A stretch of DNA of 64,000 nt from contig JAJEAN010000007.1 of the NCBI GenBank assembly GCA_022822725.1, positions 321,435 to 385,434 on the forward strand. The letters are read 5' to 3'. Source of the DNA: Candidatus Latescibacterota bacterium. Its GTDB lineage: Bacteria > JAAXHH01. The stretch's first letter is position 1. Each line of letters begins with the position of its first letter. The position numbers and the translations under genes are program-made. Of this stretch, positions 55,534-63,241 are shown in pieces. Under the pieces are notes generated by a model. That model did no database searches. It was not told where the DNA came from and worked only from the letters and a program-made list of their open reading frames with translations.

Positions 55534-57334
55534 CAGTCCCACCCACAGGGGCCAGCTGTACCTGTTCATCGGAATCGTGACCGCGCTGTTTCTCCTGCTG
55601 GCCGTCCGTCTGTTTTATTTCCAGGTCATTTCGGGCGAGGAGTACCGGGCGCATTCGGAACGGAACCGGATTCGGCCCGTCGTTATCGAAGCGTCCCGTG
55701 GACTGATCATGGACCGGAACGGGGTTGTCCTTGCAGAAAACTGGCCATCCTACACCATCGCCGCCGCACCATTCGAGACCTCAGACGAGACCGTGGACTA
55801 CCTGGGGGAACTCACCGGCCGGGATGCCCGGGCCATCCGAATGCGCCTCCGCGATCCGTCGGTAAACCGGTTCAATCCCATACCGGTACAGCGGAACGTT
55901 TCCTTTGAAATCGCGTGTCGGGTCGAAGAACACCTGCCGGACCTGCCCGGTGTACTCGTTCAGATCACCCCGGGCCGAATGTACGGCACGGGCGAGCTGG
56001 CGAGCCACGTACTCGGTTATGTATCCGAGATCAGCCAGCAGGAACTCGAGGGACTGAGTGAAGCGGGATACAGATCCGGCGACATCATCGGAAAAACGGG
56101 GGTGGAAAAGGCCTTCGAGCATCACCTTCGCGGCCAGAACGGCATGGAATTCATGGAAGTGAACGCCCGCGGCCAGGAACTCGGTCCGATGTCCGGCATG
56201 CCGGCTCTGCTGCCGGAATCGGGAAACAACGTCTATCTGACGCTCGACACCCGGATTCAGGCCGTCGCCGAAGAGGCGATTCCCGATAGCCTGGCCGGCG
56301 CGCTGGTGGCGGTGGATCCCATGACAGGCGCGGTCATCGCGATCGTCAGCAGGCCTGGATTCGACCCGAACCTGTTCACGGAACGGATTCCCCAGGAGAC
56401 GTGGAATTCACTTGCCAACCATCCCCTGAAGCCCCTGCTGGACCGGACCCGGGACGGCCAGTATCCACCGGCTTCCACGATGAAGATCGTAACGGCTTCC
56501 GCCGCGCTGGAGGAGCACCTGGTCACACCGACCACGCTGCTTGCTCCCTGTAATGGAGGTTACCAGTTCGGGAACCGCTGGGCGGGGTGCTGGACCTACG
56601 GTCATGGTTCCATGGCGTTCAGGGATGCCATGGCCCATTCCTGCGATGTATATTTCTACCAGGTGGGACACCTGATGGGACTGGAACGCTGGAGCCGGTA
56701 CGCCCGGGGCTTTGGCCTGGGGACCCCGACCGGTTTCGACGTGGGTGACGAACAGGGCGGCCTGGTTCCGGACACGGACTATTACGATCCGGCGGAAAAC
56801 CGCGTCTGGACGCCCGGGAAAATCCTGAACCTGGCGATCGGACAGGGTGAACTTCTCGTCACGCCGCTGCAGATGGCGATGTTGACCGCCGCGGTGGCGA
56901 ACGGAGGCGTGATTTACCGGCCGTACGTACTCGACCGGGTGGAGTCGGCCGGCGGAGAAACGGTGGAAACCGGCGAACCGACCGCCAGGGACACGCTGCC
57001 CATTTCCCCGTCGACGCTGTACCTGATCCGCGAATCCCTGGTAAACGTGGTCAATGAAGGGACCGGAAGGTCGGCGCGACTGCCCTACACGCAACTGGCG
57101 GGAAAGACGGGCACGGCCGAAAACCCGCACGGCGCCAGTCATTCCTGGTTTGTCGCGTATGCTCCGGCCGAATCACCGCGGATCGCTGTCGCGGCGATCA
57201 TGGAGAACGCGCCTTCCGGCTCTGCCGTGCCGATCGTACGGCGGGTTGTCGACGCCTGGCTTACGCTCGAACCGGTACCTGTTGCCGGATTGATCGACGC
57301 CGGATATATGGAAGGTGCCGCGCCTTCGCCTTAG
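55508..57334 (+). CDS. mrdA: Elongasome transpeptidase PBP2
   Basis: Cross-links side-wall peptidoglycan with RodA; 608 residues. One N-terminal helix (about 17-37), the pedestal region with SRGLIMDRNG, then the transpeptidase motifs STMK near residue 322, SCD (SCDVYFYQ) near 378 and KTGTAE near 535. GTPTGFDVGDEQGG fits PBP2 rather than PBP3. The start lies inside mreD. Confidence 0.95.
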   Translation: MSVGFSQNDSPTHRGQLYLFIGIVTALFLLLAVRLFYFQVISGEEYRAHSERNRIRPVVIEASRGLIMDRNGVVLAENWPSYTIAAAPFETSDETVDYLGELTGRDARAIRMRLRDPSVNRFNPIPVQRNVSFEIACRVEEHLPDLPGVLVQITPGRMYGTGELASHVLGYVSEISQQELEGLSEAGYRSGDIIGKTGVEKAFEHHLRGQNGMEFMEVNARGQELGPMSGMPALLPESGNNVYLTLDTRIQAVAEEAIPDSLAGALVAVDPMTGAVIAIVSRPGFDPNLFTERIPQETWNSLANHPLKPLLDRTRDGQYPPASTMKIVTASAALEEHLVTPTTLLAPCNGGYQFGNRWAGCWTYGHGSMAFRDAMAHSCDVYFYQVGHLMGLERWSRYARGFGLGTPTGFDVGDEQGGLVPDTDYYDPAENRVWTPGKILNLAIGQGELLVTPLQMAMLTAAVANGGVIYRPYVLDRVESAGGETVETGEPTARDTLPISPSTLYLIRESLVNVVNEGTGRSARLPYTQLAGKTGTAENPHGASHSWFVAYAPAESPRIAVAAIMENAPSGSAVPIVRRVVDAWLTLEPVPVAGLIDAGYMEGAAPSP

Positions 57335-57346
57335 CGCCCTGGCGCT
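57333..57346 (+). terminator. Small hairpin after mrdA, weak terminator candidate
   Basis: AGCGC-CCTG-GCGCT followed by CTTCTGT. The stem is only five pairs and the T-run is broken. It sits at the mrdA stop, in the 96-bp gap before rodA. Confidence 0.25.
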
Positions 57347-57430
57347 CTTCTGTCCCGGGAGCACCTCTGAAATACTTTCGAAGCGGTATACGGTGAAACC
57401 TTTGAAATGTCTTGGGCGTTCATACTGTAA

Positions 57431-58648
57431 ATGGAATCACAATTAAGTCGCACACTCGTCATCACCGCCGTCCTGTTGTCCGTGATCGGCATTATCGTGA
57501 TCTACAGCGCCACGCGGGACGAGACCGGCCTGGGCATGTCCCGGTACATGCTGCAGTCCATGTGGTTCGTGGCCGGCATCGGGGTGATGTACATCACGTC
57601 GGTGCTGCCCATACGGTTCCTCCAGGCGATGACCATCCCGGTATTCGTCCTGGTGATGGTCCTGCTGGTCGTCGTCCTGGCCTCCGAAACCGTCAAGGGG
57701 TCCAGCCGGTGGATCAGACTCGGCTTCATCGGCATCCAACCTTCCGAGCTGGCGAAGATCGCCGTCATCATGGCGCTCGCACAGTATCTTTCCCAGGTGC
57801 GAACCAACATACACCGGCCCTCGGTCATGGCTACCTGCGGCGTGATCGCGGCGATGCCCGTTTTCCTCATTCTGTCTCAACCCGACCTGGGCACTTCCAT
57901 CGTCTTCGCGGCGATCTTCTGCGGCGTGCTGCTCTGGGCGGGGTTGAGCGTCCTCGAGCTGTTGCTCATGGTCTCCCCCCTGATCGGCGTCATAATCGGC
58001 GTCGTGAGCGGGTTCGACTGGGTCATCTGGTCCGTATTCATACTGATCGTGGCGGGCATCGTGTACCTGAAGTGGCCGCCGCGTTTCGTCACCATATTCC
58101 TCACCGTCACCCACCTGGCCGTGGGCCTGGGTGCGGAGCCGCTCTGGGATTCGCTGCACGACTACCAGCAACGCCGCGTAGAGACTTTTCTGAATCCCCA
58201 GGTCGATCCGAAGGGCGCGGGATACCAGATCATCCAGTCCAAGATCGCCATCGGATCGGGCGGATTGCTCGGACGCGGGTTCCTGCAGGGGTCTCAGACC
58301 AGTCTTGCGTTCCTTCCCGAGCAGCACACGGATTTCATCTTCTCGGTCATCGCCGAGGAATTCGGTTTTGTCGGCTCGATGGCCGTCCTCATCCTGTGCT
58401 ACGTCTTCATACTCATCGGGATCTATATCGCGATGAACGTCAAAAGCCGTTACCAGAGCCTGCTCGCGGCCGGCTGCGTTTCCGTCTTCACCTTTCACGT
58501 AATCATGAACGTGGGCATGGCCGTCGGTGTGCTGCCGATCGCCGGCGTACCCCTGCCCTTTCTCAGCTACGGCGGCTCCTTTCTGATGACCAGCCTGATC
58601 CTTTGCGGACTGCTGCTCAATGTCTGGCGCCATCGATTTGACTACTGA
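57431..58648 (+). CDS. rodA: Rod-shape peptidoglycan glycosyltransferase RodA (SEDS)
   Basis: Polymerises lipid II for the side wall with PBP2; 405 residues with about ten hydrophobic helices. IIVIYSATRDE, LSQPDLGTSIVFA, FLPEQHTDFIFSVIAEEFGF and GVPLPFLSYGGSFL are family marks; RFLNPQVDP-type region and the mrdA context favour RodA over FtsW. No clear ribosome site precedes ATG 57431. Its stop codon lies in the first unit of an 18-bp tandem repeat. Confidence 0.94.
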   Translation: MESQLSRTLVITAVLLSVIGIIVIYSATRDETGLGMSRYMLQSMWFVAGIGVMYITSVLPIRFLQAMTIPVFVLVMVLLVVVLASETVKGSSRWIRLGFIGIQPSELAKIAVIMALAQYLSQVRTNIHRPSVMATCGVIAAMPVFLILSQPDLGTSIVFAAIFCGVLLWAGLSVLELLLMVSPLIGVIIGVVSGFDWVIWSVFILIVAGIVYLKWPPRFVTIFLTVTHLAVGLGAEPLWDSLHDYQQRRVETFLNPQVDPKGAGYQIIQSKIAIGSGGLLGRGFLQGSQTSLAFLPEQHTDFIFSVIAEEFGFVGSMAVLILCYVFILIGIYIAMNVKSRYQSLLAAGCVSVFTFHVIMNVGMAVGVLPIAGVPLPFLSYGGSFLMTSLILCGLLLNVWRHRFDY

Positions 58649-58741
58649 CTGTTGTCATACGCCTGACTGATGTTATACGCCTGACTGATGTTTCACGTCT
58701 GACTGACGTTTCACGTCTGACTGATGTTTCACGTCTGAATG
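58645..58741 (+). repeat. Five 18-bp tandem repeats between rodA and lgt
   Basis: Units of CTGACTGATGTTTCACGT at 58645, 58663, 58681, 58699 and 58717, then a partial sixth. The two 5' units diverge more than the others. The rodA TGA (58646-58648) is inside unit one. Confidence 0.92.
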
Positions 58742-58770
58742 CCGGCAATCGCCGCGAATGAGGATAGTCC

Positions 58771-59604
58771 ATGCATCCCATCCTTTTTGAGCTCGGTCCG
58801 ATCACCGTACGCACCTATGGCCTGTTGCTGGCCGTTTCATTCATCGCGGGGATACTTCTGGCACTGAGACGATCCAGGGCGCGCGGCCTGAACCAGAACC
58901 AGATGATCAACATGAGCCTGCTCATCATGGTCGCGGGCATTGTGGGCGCCCGGATCATGTACGTCATACCCCACTGGAACGAGTTCAGCGCGAACCCCCT
59001 CGACATCATCAGTCCCTTTCAAAGCTCCGGTTCGATCGGCCTGACCGGCCTGACCATGTATGGCGGGTTCATCGCGGCGGTGCTGGTATCCATCCTGTAC
59101 CTGCGCGCGAAGCGATTGTCTGTCTGGAAGGCCTGCGACGCCTTTGCGCCGAGTATCGCCCTCGGCATCGGCGTGAGCCGCGTCGGCTGTTTCATGAACG
59201 GCTGCTGTTTCGGACTTCCCACCGATTCCTCCCTGGGCGTAGTCTTCCCGGCGTTCAGCGCGGCGGGCTCGTTCTACCCGGACGTAGCCCTGCATCCCTC
59301 CCAGCTCTATAACGCGATACTGGGTTTCGGTCTTTTCGGCCTGTTGATGTGGCTGGACCGCAAGCCGAGATACGACGGGTTCCTCTTCGCCGTGCTGCTG
59401 ATCGCCGAACCCGTCACCCGGTTTTTCGTCGATTCGTTCAGGTACTATGAATCGAGCATGACCCTGGGCATTCTGGGCGGGATGTCCTTTTCGGTAAACC
59501 AGGGGATCAGCATCGCATTGTGCGGCCTGGGACTCCTCCTCCTGGGATGGACCAGAAACCGTGCGCGGCAACGCTCGTCGCGAAGACGGCCCCGTCGCTC
59601 GTGA
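58771..59604 (+). CDS. lgt: Prolipoprotein diacylglyceryl transferase
   Basis: First enzyme of lipoprotein maturation: moves diacylglycerol from phosphatidylglycerol to the lipobox cysteine; 277 residues with about seven helices. The Lgt signature is SRVGCFMNGCCFG near residues 139-151, with LHPSQLYNA after it and the MYGG stretch before. The last 20 residues are strongly basic. It supports a lipoprotein-bearing diderm envelope. Confidence 0.95.
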   Translation: MHPILFELGPITVRTYGLLLAVSFIAGILLALRRSRARGLNQNQMINMSLLIMVAGIVGARIMYVIPHWNEFSANPLDIISPFQSSGSIGLTGLTMYGGFIAAVLVSILYLRAKRLSVWKACDAFAPSIALGIGVSRVGCFMNGCCFGLPTDSSLGVVFPAFSAAGSFYPDVALHPSQLYNAILGFGLFGLLMWLDRKPRYDGFLFAVLLIAEPVTRFFVDSFRYYESSMTLGILGGMSFSVNQGISIALCGLGLLLLGWTRNRARQRSSRRRPRRS

Positions 59605-59896
59605 GGGTTCTGTGCGCGGCAACACGTACTTTGCATAGTCCGGTCTACGTCAGGCAGGTGGTCGCGTCGATGTGAGCAGTACCTTTCCGTTCCTCTTACA
59701 CCTGAAGTTCGAGCATCACCCGGCTTTTTCCGACTGATAGGAGGAAGGGAACCGCCGGACTCCGGGCACGGTTCGGTCGTTCCGGTTAGACGGAAGAGGA
59801 CTGCCGGACTCCGGGCACGGTTCGGTCGTTCCGGAAATTTCAAAGCGTGCCCCCCGCGTGTGTCGATCGTCCATGTCGTAATCCGAGCCGGTCTGA
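59605..59896. other. lgt-comF intergenic region
   Basis: A 292-bp gap with no convincing gene, tRNA or promoter. Its main feature is a pair of direct repeats (see 59754-59834). Open frames that cross it on the minus strand are built largely from the repeat and lack start signals. Confidence 0.6.
59754..59834 (+). repeat. 32-bp direct repeats, 49-bp period
   Basis: An identical 32-mer starting GCCGGACTCCGGGCACGG lies at 59754-59785 and 59803-59834. Flanking bases are partly alike, so the duplicated unit is about 49 bp. Confidence 0.88.
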
Positions 59897-60634
59897 ATGA
59901 TACCTGAGGCCCTGTTAACACATACGTTACGCACGGCCGGCCGTACGGCACTGGACCTGGTTTATCCCCCGTGCTGCGTCCTTTGCAAGGTCAGAATCTT
60001 CGACGAACGCAGTGTCGTTTGCGACGGCTGCGCATCGGGACTTCTTTCGATCGATGCGCCGTACTGCGAACGATGCGGCCATCCGCTGAGTACGCCGGTG
60101 GCCGCGTGTCCGGCCTGTCCGGGCCGCACGTTCTATTTCGACGGCGCGTTTTCCGCGTTCGCATTCAACCGGCCGCTTCAGGATCTCATCCATCTGCTCA
60201 AGTACAGAAACCGCCCCGGCGTTGGACGGTTCCTGGGATCCATGCTGGCAAAAAGGGTTGAACAGGAACCGGGGATACCACATATTACGGGCGTTTTGCC
60301 CGTGCCCCTGCATCCGATCAGAAAGCGGGAAAGGGGCTACAACCAGAGCCTGTGCATCGCCCGGGGCATATCGGACGTTACCGGCATTCCGGTGCTGGAG
60401 AACGTGCTTCGGCGGAAGCAGAACACACCGACGCAGACCTCGCTGAGTCCCGAAGCGCGAATGGCCAACGTCGAGGGCGTATTCGAAGTAGCCCGATCCG
60501 AAGCGGTGCGCGGTACCACGATCTCGCTGGTCGACGACATATTCACAACGGGGGCAACGATCAACAGCTGCGCACGGGCCCTGGTCCAGGCAGGCGCCGG
60601 AAGGGTTTTCGCCCTGACCGTCGCGCGCGCCTGA
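59897..60634 (+). CDS. comF: ComF family phosphoribosyltransferase-like protein
   Basis: 245 residues. The N-terminal zinc-finger-like region has CxxC pairs (CVLC, CDGC, CERC, CPAC). The C-terminal part has the PRPP-binding loop SLVDDIFTTGAT near residues 211-222 and RKRERGYNQS. ComF proteins are linked to DNA uptake in competent bacteria (B. subtilis ComFC, H. influenzae ComF), but are also found where competence is unknown. No other competence gene lies nearby. Confidence 0.9.
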   Translation: MIPEALLTHTLRTAGRTALDLVYPPCCVLCKVRIFDERSVVCDGCASGLLSIDAPYCERCGHPLSTPVAACPACPGRTFYFDGAFSAFAFNRPLQDLIHLLKYRNRPGVGRFLGSMLAKRVEQEPGIPHITGVLPVPLHPIRKRERGYNQSLCIARGISDVTGIPVLENVLRRKQNTPTQTSLSPEARMANVEGVFEVARSEAVRGTTISLVDDIFTTGATINSCARALVQAGAGRVFALTVARA

Positions 60635-60650
60635 GTTCCTTCGAACCACC

Positions 60651-60706
60651 CCTGGCGCCGCGGGCGGCCCGGCGTCTCGGTGGCCTGGCGCCGCGGGCGG
60701 CCCGGC
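60651..60706 (+). repeat. 23-bp direct repeat between comF and pfkA
   Basis: A 23-mer starting CCTGGCGCCGCGGGCGG occurs at 60651-60673 and 60684-60706 in the 111-bp gap. Confidence 0.8.
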
Positions 60707-60745
60707 CCCCTCCGTATCACCTGCACGCGGGAGAGTAGACTTCAA

Positions 60746-61777
60746 ATGCATATCGGTATCCTGACGGGCGGCGGCGACTGCCCGGGTTTGAACGCCGCGA
60801 TCCGGGCCGTAACCAGGCGCTCGATCAAGTCTTACGGCTCGACGGTCCTGGGCATACGCAATGGATGGGCCGGACTGATCAACAACGATACGATGCCACT
60901 CAGCCTGGTCTCCGTATCCGGCATACTGCACCGGGGCGGTACCATCCTGGGCACTTCCAGAACCAACCCGATGAAGGACGAAGGCAACATCGACCGGATC
61001 AAGGAGAACGTCCGGCAACTGGGCCTGGAAGCGGTTGTGGCCATCGGCGGCGAGGACACCCTGGGCGCCGCGGCCGCACTGAACGAATCGGGCATTCCCA
61101 TGGTGGGCCTGCCGAAGACGATTGACAACGACATCGTCGGGACCGACATGACCTTCGGCTTCGACACGGCGGTCACGATCGCCACCGACGCCATCGACCG
61201 TCTCCATACCACCGCGGAGTCCCACCACCGGGTAATGGTCATCGAGGTGATGGGCAGGCATACGGGGTGGATCGCCATCAAGTCGGGTATCGCCGGCGGG
61301 GCGGACTGCATCCTGATCCCGGAGGTCCCCATGGGCCTGGACGAGGTCTGCGCGCTCGTCAAGCAGCGCATCGACCGGGGCAAGACGTTCAGCCTCGTCG
61401 TGGTGGCCGAAGGTTTCACGATGAAGGACACCCCGGGCCAGGTGACCCAGGACGACCAGGTCGATGAATTCGGTCACGTGCGGCTGGGCGGTATCGGAGA
61501 AATCGTCGGCGCCGAAATCGAACGTCGGGCGGGCATTGAAACCAGGGTGACCATCCTGGGGTACATTCAGCGCGGAGGATCGCCCACGCCCTACGACCGC
61601 GTCCTGGCGACGAGGTACGGCGTGACCGCGGCCGACCTGGTGCACGACGGGGATTTCGGCAAGATGGTGGCGTTGAAGGGCTCGAAGATCGAAAACGTGC
61701 CGCTGTCCGAAGTAACCGGCAGGATACGTACGGTCGACATGGAGCTGTATGACATTGCCCAGGTATTCTTCGGCTAG
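60746..61777 (+). CDS. pfkA: 6-phosphofructokinase with pyrophosphate-type active site
   Basis: Phosphorylates fructose 6-phosphate; 343 residues from ATG 60746. TGGGDCPGLN at 7-16 binds the donor, and PKTIDND at 123-129 holds the catalytic Asp. Residue 104 is Asp (GGEDT) and residue 124 is Lys, the pair known to favour pyrophosphate over ATP, as in group III mixed-substrate PFKs; ATP enzymes have Gly at both. The reaction would then be reversible. Direct repeats lie upstream; tpiA follows after 18 bp. Confidence 0.92.
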   Translation: MHIGILTGGGDCPGLNAAIRAVTRRSIKSYGSTVLGIRNGWAGLINNDTMPLSLVSVSGILHRGGTILGTSRTNPMKDEGNIDRIKENVRQLGLEAVVAIGGEDTLGAAAALNESGIPMVGLPKTIDNDIVGTDMTFGFDTAVTIATDAIDRLHTTAESHHRVMVIEVMGRHTGWIAIKSGIAGGADCILIPEVPMGLDEVCALVKQRIDRGKTFSLVVVAEGFTMKDTPGQVTQDDQVDEFGHVRLGGIGEIVGAEIERRAGIETRVTILGYIQRGGSPTPYDRVLATRYGVTAADLVHDGDFGKMVALKGSKIENVPLSEVTGRIRTVDMELYDIAQVFFG

Positions 61778-61795
61778 CATGCCAACGGAGTAACT

Positions 61796-62581
61796 GTGAA
61801 TAGGGCGGCGCGCCGGTTGATCATCACCGGCAATTGGAAAATGCACACCGACCTGGTCGAAGGCGCTACGCTGGTCGCCGAGGTGATCGAGCGCACCGAA
61901 TCGCTCGCCCTGTCCGCGGACCTGGTTCTGTGCCCGCCATACACCCACCTGACCGTGGCGGCCACGCAGCTTTCCGGCCGTTCCATTTCACTGGGCGCCC
62001 AGAACATGCACGACGCCCCGGAAGGCGCGTACACGGGGGAAGTGTCGGCCAGAATGCTGTTGACTTCGGGGTGCAGGTACGTTATATTGGGACACTCCGA
62101 AAGACGGTCGTATTTCGGTGAAACGAACGAGTCCGTCAACGGGAAAGTGAAGTCGTCGATTTCGGCGGGTCTCACTCCGATCCTCTGCGTCGGCGAGACG
62201 CTGGAGGAGCGTGAAGCCGGCCAAACCGAGCAGGTTGTCGGCGAACAGGTTCGAGAAGGTCTGTCCGGTACGGATCCCAAGACGGCCCACGGTCTCGTCC
62301 TGGCTTACGAACCGGTCTGGGCGATCGGGACCGGCAGAATGGCTACCCCCGATCAGGCAGACCAGGTGCACGGTCACCTGAGGCAGGTGATCGCGGAAAT
62401 GTTCGGCGACGACTTCGCCGACGGGATCCGAATTCAGTACGGAGGCAGCGTCAAGCCTGAAAACGCGGGCGCGTTGATGGCCCGGCCGCACATCGACGGT
62501 GCGCTCGTAGGTGGTGCCAGCCTGGACGCCTCCTCTTTCGAGGCCATCGTCCGGGCCGGACTGGGAATCAATGGCGGCTAG
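61796..62581 (+). CDS. tpiA: Triosephosphate isomerase
   Basis: Interconverts dihydroxyacetone phosphate and glyceraldehyde 3-phosphate; 261 residues. The catalytic residues are K15 (GNWKMH), His near 100 (GHSERR) and Glu near 172 (YEPVWAIGTG). YGGSVKPENA binds phosphate. It starts at GTG 61796, 18 bp after pfkA, and so pairs two glycolytic steps. Confidence 0.97.
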   Translation: MNRAARRLIITGNWKMHTDLVEGATLVAEVIERTESLALSADLVLCPPYTHLTVAATQLSGRSISLGAQNMHDAPEGAYTGEVSARMLLTSGCRYVILGHSERRSYFGETNESVNGKVKSSISAGLTPILCVGETLEEREAGQTEQVVGEQVREGLSGTDPKTAHGLVLAYEPVWAIGTGRMATPDQADQVHGHLRQVIAEMFGDDFADGIRIQYGGSVKPENAGALMARPHIDGALVGGASLDASSFEAIVRAGLGINGG

Positions 62582-62625
62582 CGGAACCTGACCGGCCGCC
62601 GGTCGAAAATCGAAGGATACATACC

Positions 62626-62997
62626 GTGTTTACCACCGTGGTTGCAGTACATGTGCTGGTCTGTCTCGTTCTGATCCTGTCCGTCCTGTTGCAATCGGGA
62701 AAGGGCGGCGGCCTGTCCAGCGCTTTCGGCGCGGGCGGCGCGGGCGGCGGCATGGCCGGCCAGATGTTCGGCGGCCGGGGCGCCGCGACTTTCCTGGGCA
62801 AGGTGACCACCGTGCTGGCGACGCTGTACATGCTGATCGTCATCGGCCTGAACCTGTTGCCCGACGATGTGCAGGGCACGCGAAGCCTCATCCAGGAAGA
62901 AGCCCTTAGAAACCAGCAGACGTCCCCCGCCCAGGGATTGCCCGATGCGGAATCGGGCCTTCCCCCCGCGCCCGTGGATCCAGGGTCCACGCCCTGA
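62626..62997 (+). CDS. secG: Preprotein translocase subunit SecG
   Basis: Accessory subunit of the SecYEG channel, 123 residues. Two helices (about residues 2-19 and 53-76) flank the conserved LLQSGKGGGLSSAFG loop and glycine-rich GGAGGGMAGQMFGGRGA. The Gly/Pro-rich C-terminal tail is variable in the family. GTG 62626 is the start; ATG is not available nearby. Confidence 0.93.
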   Translation: MFTTVVAVHVLVCLVLILSVLLQSGKGGGLSSAFGAGGAGGGMAGQMFGGRGAATFLGKVTTVLATLYMLIVIGLNLLPDDVQGTRSLIQEEALRNQQTSPAQGLPDAESGLPPAPVDPGSTP

Positions 62998-63045
62998 TCC
63001 TTCGACCACTGTGAGGCGGTCCAGCCGCCGACCGGTCGTCATGAC

Positions 63046-63129
63046 GCCGAAGTGGTGGAATTGGTAGACACGCTGTCTTGAGGGGGCAGTGGGAGAAATC
63101 CCGTCGCGGTTCGAATCCGCGCTTCGGCA
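63046..63129 (+). tRNA. tRNA-Leu (anticodon GAG)
   Basis: Acceptor arms GCCGAAG (63046-63052) and CTTCGGC (63122-63128) pair fully, with discriminator A at 63129. The anticodon stem is CTGTC/GGCAG with loop TTGAGGG, so the anticodon is GAG (63080-63082). A long variable arm (GGGAGAAATCCC) marks a class II tRNA, and the TTCGAAT T-loop is standard. CCA is not encoded. Confidence 0.96.
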
Positions 63130-63241
63130 TCCTTTCCTTCGTTTCTGTCTTACATCCCCGTCCTCGTGAATCCGGAGGGCGTCCCATGCGTCCGGCTGTT
63201 CCGGGAGCCCGCGGCGAAGATACTCGCGTGATCAGCGTGCT

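Noticed and set aside
58645-58741. Tandem repeats that could look like a CRISPR array
   Set aside because: The 18-bp units touch each other with no spacers, and no cas gene is present in the window.
59445-59951. Minus-strand open frames across the lgt-comF gap
   Set aside because: Their translations are made largely of the duplicated 49-bp unit and overlap both neighbours; no start signal is seen.
63130-63241. Integration site next to tRNA-Leu
   Set aside because: No integrase and no repeat of the tRNA 3' end is visible before the binding-protein gene.
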